Shown here: positions 23,059-34,744 of the stretch, piece by piece
Layout of the letters: the number at the start of each line of letters is the position of its first letter
Numbering within the stretch: position 1 is the stretch's first letter
DNA from: Salvia splendens
Taxonomy: Eukaryota > Streptophyta > Magnoliopsida > Lamiales > Lamiaceae
NCBI RefSeq assembly: GCF_004379255.2
Contig: NC_056046.1
Span: 12,152,001-12,216,000 of the forward strand
Direction of reading: 5' to 3'
Length of the DNA stretch: 64,000 bases
Notes under the pieces: generated by a model
Database searches by the model: none
What the model saw: only the letters and a program-made list of their open reading frames with translations
What the model was told of the DNA's origin: nothing
Position numbers and translations under genes: made by a program

Positions 23059-23553
23059 TTACCACAGTAGATTAAGTGACTGAGGTCTTTTTACCCCCGG
23101 GACATGCACCTCTCCTAGGTCAAAATGTAAAAACTTGATGCAGAAAAGAAGTTTTTCAAGTGGTAAGCATTTAGTTCCCATGTCAGCTCGATTCTTATCA
23201 GTGTGCACTTTTAAAAGAGAAACTTCACATTTTTCTACAATATCCCTAATGTAATGGAATCTTACATTAATGTGCTTAGTTCTATCATGGAAAACAGGAT
23301 TTTTACATAACTGAATTGCAGATTGAGAATCAGAGAACACAACAAGAGGAGTTTTCACAAAATTAAGTTTAGAAAGCACTCCCTTCAGCCACATAGCTTC
23401 TGTTATAGCAATGTATTCTGACTCAGTAGTGGATAGAATACTGGTACACACACACTCCATGGCAACCATGGTAGAACACTGGTCCGGTGCCGGCCAAGCC
23501 CCCGCTGGAGCGGTGGCTTGGCCTACGCTAGGTTCGTCCATGTCTGCGGGCAT
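23059..23553 (-). pseudogene. Ty1/copia polyprotein remnant (RNase H end)
   Basis: An open frame of 164 codons whose C-terminal 130 residues match the copia RNase H: STTESEYIAITEAMWLKG, VFSDSQSAIQLCKNPVFHDR, TKHINVRFHYIRDIVEKCEV and ADMGTKCLP. Everything upstream (gag, protease, integrase, reverse transcriptase) is absent. The first 30 or so codons, including a GC-rich hairpin, are foreign to the family and mark a junction with other DNA. Confidence 0.85.
23492..23523. repeat. GC-rich near-perfect hairpin
   Basis: GGCCAAGCC (23492-23500) and CCGCT (23502-23506) pair with AGCGG (23509-23513) and GGCTTGGCC (23515-23523) around a 2-nt loop with a single C/T mismatch: a 15-position stem with 14 pairs, GC-rich in otherwise AT-rich surroundings. 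It is probably a piece of a MITE terminus or inner hairpin. Confidence 0.8.
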
Positions 23554-23559
23554 TGATAC

Positions 23560-24670
23560 TCATTCATGGCTGGATAATTTTATAATTTGATTTAATAATC
23601 CAATGCATATAGTTTAATTATAATTAGCAATTTATGAATGAATTAGCAACATGCAATTCCTTATTACAATATATATCTATTATAATATGACATGAGGGTT
23701 GGGGTCATAGTGATGAAATAACCATTGACCATAGGATTTTAATTCAGCCGATTCAGATTCATCAGCTCAAACTATATTGAAGTCACCAAATTTATTAAAT
23801 TATAAATTTAATTATTTAAAGTAACTATTAACTAAATAAGATACTTAAAAATAAAGTACATATAGTGGACCTTAATTATAATTAAATTAAAAATAATCAA
23901 GAACATAAAAAAAATAATTAAAAAACTGACGTATACAAATATGAGAAATCTTGCAATATTCGATGGGCAATTAATTCATCAAAAAGCACAAATAGATTCA
24001 AAAAGTGATTTTGATAATTCAATTTATAATTTATATTAAAAAAAATAATCAAACCATTATAAAAATAAATTTAGCTACAAGTCATTTTGATAATAATTTT
24101 TTAATTTTAATTTTTACAATTAATATGTTTAATAATGTCATACAAGTATTTTAATTTAATTTTGTACTTTCTAAAAATTTAAGAGAAAGATAGCAAAAGA
24201 GGATTTGATGTAAAATGATTGAAAAAATGAATTGAAAAATATTATTTCAAGCACGCAAATTATAAGAAAATATCAAACTTAATACTAGAGAGATTAAAAT
24301 ATCATACCCGGTATCCAGATATCCTGTTTTTATGGATGGACAAAATTGCCCTCCAACTATGAAATTGCTTTGGGGGGTATTTTTACCTAAAAATCACCAT
24401 GAATAATGAAAAAAATTACATCCGGAGTGATTATGACATAGTCCAGGGATCAAGGGTGATATTTTTAAAGTTTAGACACTTATTCGTGAAAAAACTCATA
24501 ATCCAGGGATCAAAGGTGTAATTCACTCTTCTGTTTTTTATATGACGCGAAATCATAACAGACTCATATTTGCATATGCAAAATTGAAATGTTTCTTCTC
24601 TTGCAATAATTGCAAAAAATACAAAAAAATCGTCCAACAACAAAAAACGAAAACCACAAATATGTAATTG
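23560..24670. other. AT-rich intergenic DNA
   Basis: No gene. A short direct repeat, TCCAGGGATCAA, occurs at about 24442 and 24501 (59 bp apart), in a stretch resembling decayed repeat DNA. It ends with the GAAAA target duplication of the next element (24671-24675). Confidence 0.55.
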
Positions 24671-24675
24671 GAAAA

Positions 24676-25016
24676 TGATACGAGTCTTATACTATTATTA
24701 TTTAGTTTAGATATATTAGGGATTTGCATATATTTTTCTATATCTTTGTTTTCTTGTTCATTAAGTCAGTAGCATTATAAATAGGAGTTATTGTTATCAC
24801 TTTATTCAGTCAATGAATACATGAAATTATCGATATTGGCTCAATTATTTATGCTTCAAGAAACCTCTCATAAGGCTGCCGACGAGACTGTTCTCGCGCT
24901 CAGCCGCCCCTTTTTGCCGTCCAAGTCACGACCCAACGTTGGGCGCTCGACAAACGACGACATCTCGTTTCTTGATTTTCTGAGGAAATCGACGTTAAGG
25001 AATTAGGTCTTTAACA
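24676..25016 (+). repeat. 5' LTR of the gag-only element
   Basis: 341 bp, from TGATACGAGTC to CTTTAACA. A promoter-like ATTATAAATAGG lies at about 24773, about 100 bp in. Confidence 0.93.
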
Positions 25017-25119
25017 ACTGGTGCTTTCATCCAGAGCTCAGCATCCTCTGTCTGCGTTCATCCATATCCCCAAATAAATCACCACCATTTATACCGCAAC
25101 CACGATTCAGTCCGTCAAC

Positions 25120-26435
25120 ATGTCATACGACTACGCCGACTATCGTCGTCGTCAATACGACTTCCCTTAGGCCACACAACCATTCCGTCCCTACCAGCCG
25201 GCCCAACCTCGCCGTGTAACTAGTTGGGACCCTCCGAGCAGCCGGGTGGAAGTACTCCGCCCGCCGTAGTGGCCTGATCCAGAATCACCCTACGTCTCAC
25301 ACCACTTGGATCCACCTGATCGTCGCCCACGGCCGAGATACCAGGCCATCGGGTGCCGCGATCGCGCGCAAGACGCTTGGCCCCGACACCGCGGTGGCTA
25401 CGTCGAGGGGGGTGGCCACCTATCTGATCGCGGAGATCATCAGACCCAATTAGGGTTTGATCGCTACCCGACAACCGCAACGCAGCGGCACCGCCCAACG
25501 TGCTGGGACCCACCAGCGCAACAACAGGACCGCGGCTACCCGACCGTTGACCGGGCTCGACGCTCGGAGACGTGCTGGGACCGACCTCGCCCTCGGGAGG
25601 AGGTAAGAGCGCGAGTCCAGCCCGCCTCCCACCAGCCCCGCTACTTCACCGAAAAGCCAACGCGGGACCTGTACAGTCAGCCTGCACGTGTGACCAGTCA
25701 AACTCCGGAGCAGCCATGCCTGCCGCTAATACGGGTCTCCCAGGCGGAGAAGTCAGAACGATCCAGGTTGGGTCTCTGCAGGCACTGTCCCGAGAAATGG
25801 CTGAGGGACATGTGTGTAAACAACGTATTCTCTGTTATGCGGATGATGGGGAGGAGTTTGAGGAGAACATTCAAGATGAGAATTTAGCCGAAGAGAAAAC
25901 TGATAATACTCCCACGATAGTATTCGGTGATGATGTTCCCAATGACATTACCGATGTTCACAATGATGGCGCTCCTCTTGATGTTCCAAACAACGAGTCC
26001 CCTGGAGAGTTCGTCAAGAACAAAGGGATTGTCATGAACGACAATAAGTCACCGCAAGTGCTCGTTGGGGTATATGATGAGAAGATTGGTGAAAAGGAGG
26101 AGACATTGCTAGAAGATAAAGAGGAGGATGGTTCTATTGGTGAAGTGGAGAAGATAATCGCATCGTTCAATGTTGCTCAAATGTCATCGACGGAGGTTAC
26201 AAATTGTTGGTTTAAGAGAGGAAGTGTTTGCACTGGTGTAAGGATAACTGCCTATTTCTACGTGGATTTCTTTGATGGCAATGTCCCAAGTATTGTTCAT
26301 CGTTCGACATCACTCGACGTCGATACACGATTCATCCCTCCGTGCAATGGCACACCATATTTGAGCATTCTTGGAGGTGATAAAGGGAGACATTCAGCTG
26401 TTCGATATGTGTTTGATCCAAGAGGAGACGTCTAG
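25120..26435 (+). pseudogene. Broken gag-like ORF of the gag-only element
   Basis: It starts MSYDYADYRRRQYDFP, then meets two in-frame TAG codons (about 25168 and 25270), and continues as a Pro/Arg/Gln-rich stretch to a zinc-knuckle-like CRHCPEKW near 25780-25800. There a one-base shift moves the knuckle's second half (GHVC) into another frame, which stays open to 26435. That last part is acidic (VFGDDVPNDITDVHND) and ends with a hydrophobic, Cys-containing segment near NCWFKRGSVCTGVRIT that I do not recognise. The family assignment rests on the knuckle and position alone. Confidence 0.65.
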
Positions 26436-26516
26436 CTAAAGCTTTTGCTTTCAACTCTCATCCTTGGTTCGTGGTTCCCACCTTGAGGACAAGGTGGATT
26501 TTAACCGTGTGGGAGT

Positions 26517-26857
26517 TGATACGAGTCTTATACTATTATTATTTAGTTTAGATATATTAGGGTTTTGCATATATTTTTCTATATCTTTGTTTTCTTGTTC
26601 ATTAAGTCAGTAGCATTATAAATAGGAGTTATTGTTATCACTTTATTCAGTCAATGAATACATGAAATTATCGATATTGGCTCAATTATTTATGCTTCAA
26701 GAAACCTCTCATAAGGCTGCCGACGAGACTGTTCTCGCGCTCAGCCGCCCCTTTTTGCCGTCCAAGTCACGACCCAACGTCGGGCGCTCGACAAACGACA
26801 ACATCTCGTTTCTTGATTTTCTGGGGAAATCGACGTTAAGGAATTAGGTCCTTAACA
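26517..26857 (+). repeat. 3' LTR of the gag-only element
   Basis: 341 bp, partner of 24676-25016, ending CCTTAACA before the GAAAA target duplication. Confidence 0.93.
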
Positions 26858-26862
26858 GAAAA

Positions 26863-27428
26863 CTATAAAACACTGAAAATGTCAAAATGTAGTTATCTCA
26901 AATAATTTTATTCAACTCAAATAAATATATACACATAATTTTATTATGATCAGATCTGAATAAATAAAAATTAGAGTGCGAGTGAAGATCATAGCAAACT
27001 CAAGTCACTCTATTGACTAGTCCGTTTCACTTGTGTGACGTAAATTCTACAACAACCTCTCATCTACGCCTCTGATTCTCTGTGCTGCCTCCTTTGTTGC
27101 ATTCCTCCCAAATCCGATAACTAAATAGTAGTTCGATTCTCCAATCCAGAGAACAGTTCAATTCGTTTCTGCCGCTAATTGTTGGTTTTGGTAAATGCGG
27201 AATGGTGGTACTGCAACTATGGTTGGTGGATTTCCCGACGTCGACGTCGAGGTCGAGAAGCAGCAGAACGGCGGGGATGAAGACCGCGATAATGCGGCCG
27301 TAGGTCAATCTCAGGACTTGGCTAAGAAAGTAGTGTTTGACGTGGTGGTCGTGGACTGCGCCAACATAGGTCAATCACTGCCCGAGAGAGATTCGAATAC
27401 TTACGAAGAGTGAAGGTATATCTCCAAT
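26863..27428. other. Unassigned region with a short unrecognised open frame
   Basis: Positions 27195-27413 hold 72 codons on the plus strand (MRNGGTATMVGGFPDVDVEV...), acidic, with no motif that I know. The sequence before it resembles a leader. It could be the damaged 5' part of the Harbinger transposase gene that follows, or a captured host exon. I cannot tell which. Confidence 0.35.
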
Positions 27429-28160
27429 TTGGCGGATGGGATATACCCTATGTGACATGTCTTTGTGAAGACGATCAGATGCCCAATAGACGAAAAAAAG
27501 ATCTACTTTGTGCAACGTCATGAGGCAGCGCGCAAGGATGTGGAACGGGTATTTGGTGTGCTACAGGCTCGATGGACGGCAGTGAAGGGTCCAACACGGC
27601 TGTGGTATCCTGACTGCATCGCTGATGTCATGTACGCATTTATTATCATGCACAACATGATTGTCGAAAATGAAGGCCCAACACTGACTGATTGAGCCAA
27701 TGATAATGTTGATGCTGCCGGTCCAAGCCACGGCGTGACCACCGCCGATGTACGTATGAGGATACCTCATGGAGACGCCGATCGGATCCGTGCATTTGCC
27801 GACATGCGCCAACAAGAAGCCCATATTCGACTCCAGCAGGATATAATTGAAGAGTTGTTGGCGCGAAGGAGTGCACGTTGAACAATGTATTTTTTTTATA
27901 TTTAATTATGTATGTTTTTTGAAATAAAATGGTTGCATTTTTCCAGTATTCGTGTTGAAATTTTAATTTCGTAAATTGAATAATTGTGAATTTGTGAATT
28001 TTTGTTATTGTTCTTGTCCGTAGGGATGTCCTTGGGGATGTCCGCTATTGTGCAGTGAGATGTCCTTATGATGTGGCAGTGCTGTGGAATATCCTTATGA
28101 CGTGATAGGAGGTGTTTTTGGGATGTCCGTCGAGACATCCGTCCCTATTACAGAGGCTCT
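27429..28160 (+). pseudogene. PIF/Harbinger transposase remnant (DDE_Tnp_4 type) and element end
   Basis: From 27429 the frame reads NLADGIYPM, a stop, then VFVKTIRCP, FVQRHEAARKDVERVFGVLQARW and IADVMYAFIIMHNMIVE, the conserved C-terminal part of Harbinger DDE transposases. A second in-frame TGA (about 27693) is followed by ANDNVDAAGPSHGV and a helical end RRSAR stopping near 27880. Both TGA codons fall where the family usually has Trp, so they look like G-to-A changes. Downstream, repeated GGATGTCC motifs and CATCCGTCCCTATTACAG (to about 28160) match the usual Harbinger terminus. The left terminus and N-terminal half are missing. Confidence 0.8.
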
Positions 28161-28954
28161 TATTGATTTAAATTGATCATATGTTTTTTTTGGATTTGAT
28201 TCAAATGACGTGATTACTCCATGTGTCTTGCAACTGAAAATAACGTTAGAAATGGTTTAAATGGTTCTAGCCTTCTAGGTTGTTACTAATAAGAAGTTCT
28301 CTTTCCTACCAATAAATCAAGGGTTCGAATTACTACTGGCACAAGATAAATGCCGAATCAAATAGAATATACCCTAATATGAACTTATATAGAATAAAAA
28401 CTAACAAAAATATCTTAAAAAGAAATTAATTAAAATAAAAGGAAATTAAAAAACAACTGTCTCCCTTCCTCACACAGAAGAACGAGCTACTTTCAATCTG
28501 AGTAAATTAGTTCGATCGATATTCGTACGGACCTCCCCACTGTCCACCCCATGTATAATCTACGTCCTCAGTTTCAGACTCGTAATATTTTTGTACCCAG
28601 ATTTTAATTTTTTAAAGGGAGAAATGAAGAGAATCTAACAAACACCATAAGATGACAAAAAAGATAATTCTTTTATATATTGATGTGTCCAAAAACACGA
28701 GTCTTTCACTGTTTCTAATAGATGAGGCATTGGGTATGGGAGTGAGTGATTGTTACAGTGATCGAGGTCGGAAAGCAATTATAGAGGATATCGTGATTGG
28801 CTACTACTGCTCTTCACCTTTTTTTGTTGCCCACCACGTGAAACCAAAAAGCTCAACCCAAAAAAGTAAATCGATTCTAGGGATTAATAGCTCCACCAAT
28901 TTCCCTTGCTTTGCTGTAATTTTCCAACTGCGGTGATTTTTGCTGCTTAATGTG
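28161..28954 (+). promoter_or_regulatory. Upstream region and leader of the NAC gene
   Basis: No coding potential. It contains a CACGTG G-box within CCACCACGTGAAA (about 28831-28843), about 115 bp before the start codon, a plausible bZIP/bHLH site. The transcription start is not determinable by eye. Confidence 0.45.
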
Positions 28955-31900
28955 ATGAAATTGGAGGCTTTGCCCAAGGGCTTCCGCTTCCGCCCCACGG
29001 ATGAGGAGCTCGTCAATCATTATCTGAGGCTCAAGATCAACGGCCGTCATTCTGAAGTTGAGGTCATCCCTGAGATTGACGTCTGTAAATGGGAGCCGTG
29101 GGATCTCCCTGGTATGCTTTTTGTTACTCTCTTTCAAATTTCATTGTTGTTGACGTTTTTTTTCTCCTAATGTGGTGGCATCTAATAGTTTTGGTACTTG
29201 TTGTTTTGTCAAATTGGTATTTTAACTAGGGAGAAACTGCTATTTCTGTCTGATACTCAATTGAAAGTTTACACTGTTCATACATATTGTAGTGTAGATC
29301 AATTTAGTAATCTACTTTATGCTTGTAGGATTCGTCACCCAAAATTTCACCTTTATAATTTTCTTAGAATGAATGAAGTTGAGCATGAAGAGCTTCTGAG
29401 CTTGACTAGGTAAAATGTTATTCTGAATTGTTGTTTAATATTGCTAGCTTGGATCTTCTTGTAAACTATACTAAGAGAAATACCAATCCCTTTTGACTTA
29501 GGCTCGAGAAATTTCTGGTGTCACAAGTTTCACTTCCTACTTTTACTTCTTTATGCATAGTTTCTAAGTAACCTGAAGTGTGATCAAGCTACATTTAGTG
29601 AGGGTTAGTTAGATAATGGAAGTTTCTTATGGATTATAAGGCCATATATGTAGACTAAACTTCACTTCTGTTTGCTTTTTTTTAATGCATAAACAAATGA
29701 AGATTTTCATTCCTTATTGTTTGATTTTGTTCAGCACTCTCCGTTATAAAATCTGATGACCCAGAGTGGTTTTTCATTTGCCCCCGCGATAAAAAATATC
29801 CAAATGGGTATCGTTCTAATAGAGCCACAGAAGCTGGTTATTGGAAAGCTACAGGAAAGGATCGTACCATAAAATCTCGCAAATCATCCCCCTCAGGCCA
29901 CTCCCATTCTCATGTGATTGGGTTGAAGAAAACTCTAGTCTTTTATAGGGGCCGTGCTCCAAAGGGTGAACGGACAAATTGGATAATGCATGAGTATCGT
30001 GCCACTGAACCAGATCTTGATGGCACTGGTCCTGGACAGGTCAATAATCATATCATGTCTCTTGCTCGTCTTCTCATGCACATACATGAAACATATGCAT
30101 AATACTATAAAGCCACATAGTCACATACTTGTTATTTTCAGGTTCCATGCTAAATTCCTTTTACGTGGTATATGTAGTTTTGGTAATTTTAGAAAATAAA
30201 ATGTGAACCTAGCTATACTGATATCAACCTAGATTGTTCATCAACATGTCATACTCTTTTTGACTAATTGTTTTTCACAACATACTGGTGGTCTTTCCTG
30301 TAGTGGTGTATGCCTTTTGTGACCAGTTTGTCGATTATTTGTCGAATACTTGCCATATTCAAAACCATACTCCATCTCAAAATTAGATTGCTGTCTGTTT
30401 GGGAATTACCTGACTTGAAAGTGAAAATTCACTTGTTGAATTCTGCTTTGACTAGCTTCTTCCTAAACTGATGTTATTATGGAGTACTTGATTTGTGCTT
30501 CTGTATCTGTTAATAATATACAATTTTGTAGGTGTGGTAAATTTCAATCAAAACTTCTATAAGTTTGACTTGGATTTTGAGTATCCTAACTAACTCAAGG
30601 AAGTCTTAGTTTGGAAATTGCAGGATTTCACAAGAATTTCAATATTCCATGGCCTCATTATTGGAATTTATATATGGAAGTATATATACCTGATAATAAA
30701 ATCTACTAATGAAATAGTTCTAATAAACTGAAGAAAAAGATAGTGATGCGAATTTAAATTCCTATTTCTAAACTAATAGATTCATATTGCCTTAGGTTTT
30801 GGGTGTGATCTTGAAAATATGTTTCCAATTTAAGTCATGACATACAGGGATTGGAAATATTTTTTCCCCTTGTGTAATGTAGAAGTGACAGCTAAAACCA
30901 ACTAATTTCCACTATCCAAACATGAGTTGGTAAATGAACTCCTACTTAATGTGTTAGTTATGTCCTTAATTACTTGAAATAAAGAATTTAGATGGCACTA
31001 GCAAGAAGAGCTAAACAAGGTAAACACTGACAATAGGACTGGATTTGGCCAAATATCTAATTTTTCATGATCAAATCTTGCATTTTGGCAAGTTACTCCA
31101 TGAGTGAATCCATCGTAAGGAAAAATGTTGAAGTGATGGGTGATAAGTTCGAAGTGATGAGACATTTACTGTTTGAAGAATGAGGGTTTTATGTGGGAAG
31201 CAATGGTTTTATAGCAAACATTTTAAGGGAGGTTATTGAGAACTAAACTTGTTTATATGTAAAGTAAAGACCATGAAGTGATCTAGGTCTGGTTTCACTT
31301 GATCAGTTTCCTGATGGGTCTTCCACAAATATGATCCCACCAATTCTTTTCCATGTCCATCCAATATAATGAGGATTTCTATTAACTTGCACACACACAC
31401 ACACCAAAATTGGTCCATGCATGCAGTTAGTTTTTTGCGTGTAATAATATAAGTACTCGCATTTCTTTCATATTATTTTAAGTCTTGCTGCCTCGACATC
31501 ATCTTACTAGTCTTTGTTCCTTCAGTAGTTTTGTTTCTTGCTTGCCTAATGATTCCCTTGTATCAAACAAGCCTTCAGTAGTCTCAATCATCTATGTAGC
31601 TTGTTATGTGTGTGATTAACTTATTTTCCCTCCTTTGTATAAATATCCTTTACACGCAGCGGTTTCTTCTCCTCAGACCAAGAACTTCTGAGTAGGATTG
31701 ACGAGTCAATTAGGTTATCATGTTCGAATCGTGTTTGATACCGTGTTGGTTTGACATAAAAGATTGTAACACTAACTAAGTTAAGTATTCTAAGACGCAT
31801 ATGTAGAGGGTATAATATGTCATGGTAGTGCTTGACAAACTACTTTAGAGATTATCTTGTACAGTAGTAATTTTGTTTATAGTTTGCACAAATCATTTGT

Positions 31901-34744
31901 TTAACATCAATTGACTTTTATTACTCCCTCCGTTCCGCGTTAATAGAGTCGTATTCCTATTTAGGACGTTCCAACGTAATAGAGGCATTTCCATTTTTGG
32001 CAAAAGTTAACACATTTAATCTCCCTTATTTTGTTTTCTCTCCTACTTTATTCTCTTTACAAATTTCTCTCTTCTACTTTATTCTCTTTACAAATTTCTC
32101 TCTTCCACTTTATTCTCTCTTCACTTATCTACTTTATCATGCCTCTTACTTCATTCTCTCTCCACTCAACACTAAACATCTTTTTCCTTAATCTCTGTGC
32201 CGAAAAGAAACGCCTCCATTTTCTTGGAACGGAGGGAGTATTATTTAGCATCTTCAGTAGTTATAATTTGGTCAATAGACTGCTTGAGCATGCCACTGAG
32301 TCACTGACAATGACAATATGCACAATTTGACTGCTAACAAGCTACCGGAGTTGTGCAACTATATAGTCTCTAGCAACATCAATTTGTCCATTTAGTCTGT
32401 TATTGAGATGCTCCTGAAAACCTGAAAATTAGTTAAGGAATTGACTAAAATACCTCTAATTTACACCCTGCAGTGACAGTACTGGACCCCAACCCCTTAG
32501 GGCTCAGGTCAAAAGAATTTACTATGCGATATAAAGCCGATGTATACTTATGGCTTATATGCCCACTGCTTCTGCACCTTTGTGATTTAGATTACTGGCT
32601 ATTTTGTTTGTAATTAATTCTTTTTTCCCATTGCTTCAGGGTGACTATGTTCTATGTCGCTTGTTCCACAAGGCAGATGAGAGGCTTGACAATTTGAAAT
32701 GCACTGGAGTAGATCATATTGGCTCAGTCCCATCTACAGATAAATCTTCTCCTGATGATGTATCTTCAGATGTGTTTCGAGATCCATCGATGCTGGATAT
32801 GCAGATGGTTAAGGAACCAGGAGATGTAAAGAAGTGGTTGACGGATCCGGTGGACTGTCTGACTCCTACTAACCTAGCACCTGTTGAAAGCTGTGCATCT
32901 GATGGTATCGATCACTCAGTAGAAGAAACAGCAATGGAGGTGACATATGAATATTTGGAATATCATTTGCTAATTTTCATCTTTCTCTTTTATAACTAAA
33001 ATAGAACTCAGACTTTAGCTTTTCTACCACCATATTATCAGGTATCTCTGCCTCTGCGAGCTGATTCAGTGCATGAAGGAGCCACCCACAATCAATTTGA
33101 TGACAAGGGCTTGGGTGCCTTTGAATCACACACTCATGCAGATTTGGTGGATCCCATTGGTTCGCCCTTTGCTGCTGACTTTGGCTACGAAAGAAATGGA
33201 TTGCATTTTCAAGATGGCGCATCTGAACCAGATGCATCCCTGTCAGACCTATTGGAGGGACTTCAAAATTATGGAAACTGCTTCTATGAAGCGTCAACTA
33301 GCAATAAGACCTATGATCCAAATCAAGCACCAATTGCATTTAGTAAGGTGAGACTCTGTAACTTCATTTCATGTGTCATAAAACACATGGCAATGTTCGA
33401 GCAGCGGTAGCATAGTCTCTCTTCTTTATTTTCAAATATTCTTTTCCTATTTTTTAGTTAAGCTCAATGCTCCATACATGATTGCACCATTCTTATTTGC
33501 TCTTAAAATACTAATTTCTAAAACTTTTGATCCCTTATCTTACTCACACTAGGACCCATCATTTACATATACCATTTCGTACGAAGAAACTTTGAACTGG
33601 ATTCCACTATTTGTTATCAAAAGATGCAATAGTCACCCAAACACATTTCATTTTCAAACCAATATTTCAAAAGGCTTAAAATCATTCATCAAATGTACAG
33701 TATATTTTTTATTTCCACACAAATTCTTATACTATTTGGTAAACTGTACTGTAAATACTCAATAAAGGGAATTAGAACAGAAAATGAAACTAAACCACCC
33801 CTTAGTATCTTGAACTTATTGCACTTCAAGTTTGTAGCAATTGTAGATTAATCATGCTCCAAGCTTTCCTTTTAAACACAAATACTTTGCATAATTTTTA
33901 GCTGTGTTTTGACTATTGAGCTTGGAATTTCCCAGCTCTGATACTTCTAATCCTGCCATGTTATGCTCATTACACTACTGACAACCTGCAGGATGAAAAA
34001 TCTCCAAGCTTTTCCGGAGTATCATCCACCGATCATTCCCGTTCCTGCTATGCTGCTGAAGAAGTGGGTTCTTCAGCAAATACAGCTGGAGGATCATTCC
34101 TTGGACGAATTGAGACATCTTGCCACCCTAATTGGAGCAAAGATGACAATACTCCTGTTAGTGAAACTGGAATCATGATTCGATCTCGCCAGCCACAAAA
34201 TCCACCCAGTTTGATGGACTTTACATCCCAGGGAACTGCTCCAAGGCGACTGCGCCTTTGGTTGAGTCCCAGACCAGATTCCAAGTATAGCGACAGATCC
34301 AAGGAAGATGAATTGCAATCACTTAGCAAACAGGTGAGTTCCATTAATACATTACATATGTGTGACTTAAACTAAATATTTTAAGATTTCAAGCATACCA
34401 ATAACTGAAAGGGACGACCGTATCTAAAATGTTATATTCTGGGAACCATATTGCATTATGTCATCTCATATTGCATTATGTCATCTTTGTACTACTAGAG
34501 TTACTGATAAACCTTCCTGTCTATTCTGTCTCAGGATGCCGAGATTGCCCACAAAAATGATCCAAACTTAGCTGCAAAACATGGACAAAACAGCAATCTA
34601 AGAATGCCCTCCCCTCATATAACAGGCATCTCTATTCGCGGAGGTTCAGGTTCTATGAAAGTGTATGCTGTCGGCGTATACATAGCTATAATCCTATCTG
34701 TTCTTCTGGGGATATGGATCTGCCCCAGGCTGCAGCTCTACTAG
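28955..34744 (+). CDS. Membrane-tethered NAC transcription factor (NTL type), 6 exons
   Basis: Exons 28955-29111, 29735-30039, 32640-32939, 33042-33347, 33992-34333 and 34535-34744 join to 1620 nt, 539 aa; junctions are GT-AG and, after the first, all phase 0. Residues 1-165 are a full NAC domain: [61 protein letters not shown], the [19 protein letters not shown] strand pair, and [13 protein letters not shown]. The middle is acidic and Ser-rich (likely activation region). Residues 513-533 ([19 protein letters not shown] region) form one transmembrane helix just before the C-terminus. Family knowledge: NTL proteins wait at ER or plasma membranes and enter the nucleus after cleavage under stress. 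The NAC domain resembles NTL9/TIP-like members. Intron 2 is 2.6 kb and holds a Stowaway MITE. ATG 28955 is the first in-frame ATG. Confidence 0.95.
31393..31403. repeat. (AC)n short microsatellite
   Basis: A run of AC dinucleotides in NAC intron 2. Confidence 0.7.
31924..32238. mobile_element. Stowaway-type MITE in NAC intron 2
   Basis: Ends CTCCCTCCGTTCC and GGAACGGAGGGAG with TA on both sides (31922-31923, 32239-32240), about 315 bp. The terminal inverted repeats are well kept, so this is a fairly young copy. Its pyrimidine-rich interior contains tandem TCTCTTTACAAATTTCTC units. Confidence 0.92.

Larger units (their letters stand above)
24676..26857 (+). mobile_element. Non-autonomous LTR retrotransposon with gag-like remnant only (TR-GAG type)
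   Basis: 2182 bp with two 341-bp LTRs, TG...CA ends and the 5-bp target duplication GAAAA (24671-24675 and 26858-26862). A primer-binding-like TGGTGCTTTCATCC follows the 5' LTR at 25019. The 3' LTR is preceded by CTTGAGGACAAGG and GTGTGGGAGT, typical of the 3' end of plant Ty3/gypsy chromoviruses. The interior encodes only a damaged gag-like protein; protease, reverse transcriptase and integrase are absent. The LTRs differ at five positions that I can see, so it is older than the Tat elements. Confidence 0.88.

Noticed and set aside
27195..27413. 72-codon acidic ORF as a gene
   Set aside because: No motif, no splice context, and it lies between two transposon remnants; kept only as an unassigned note.
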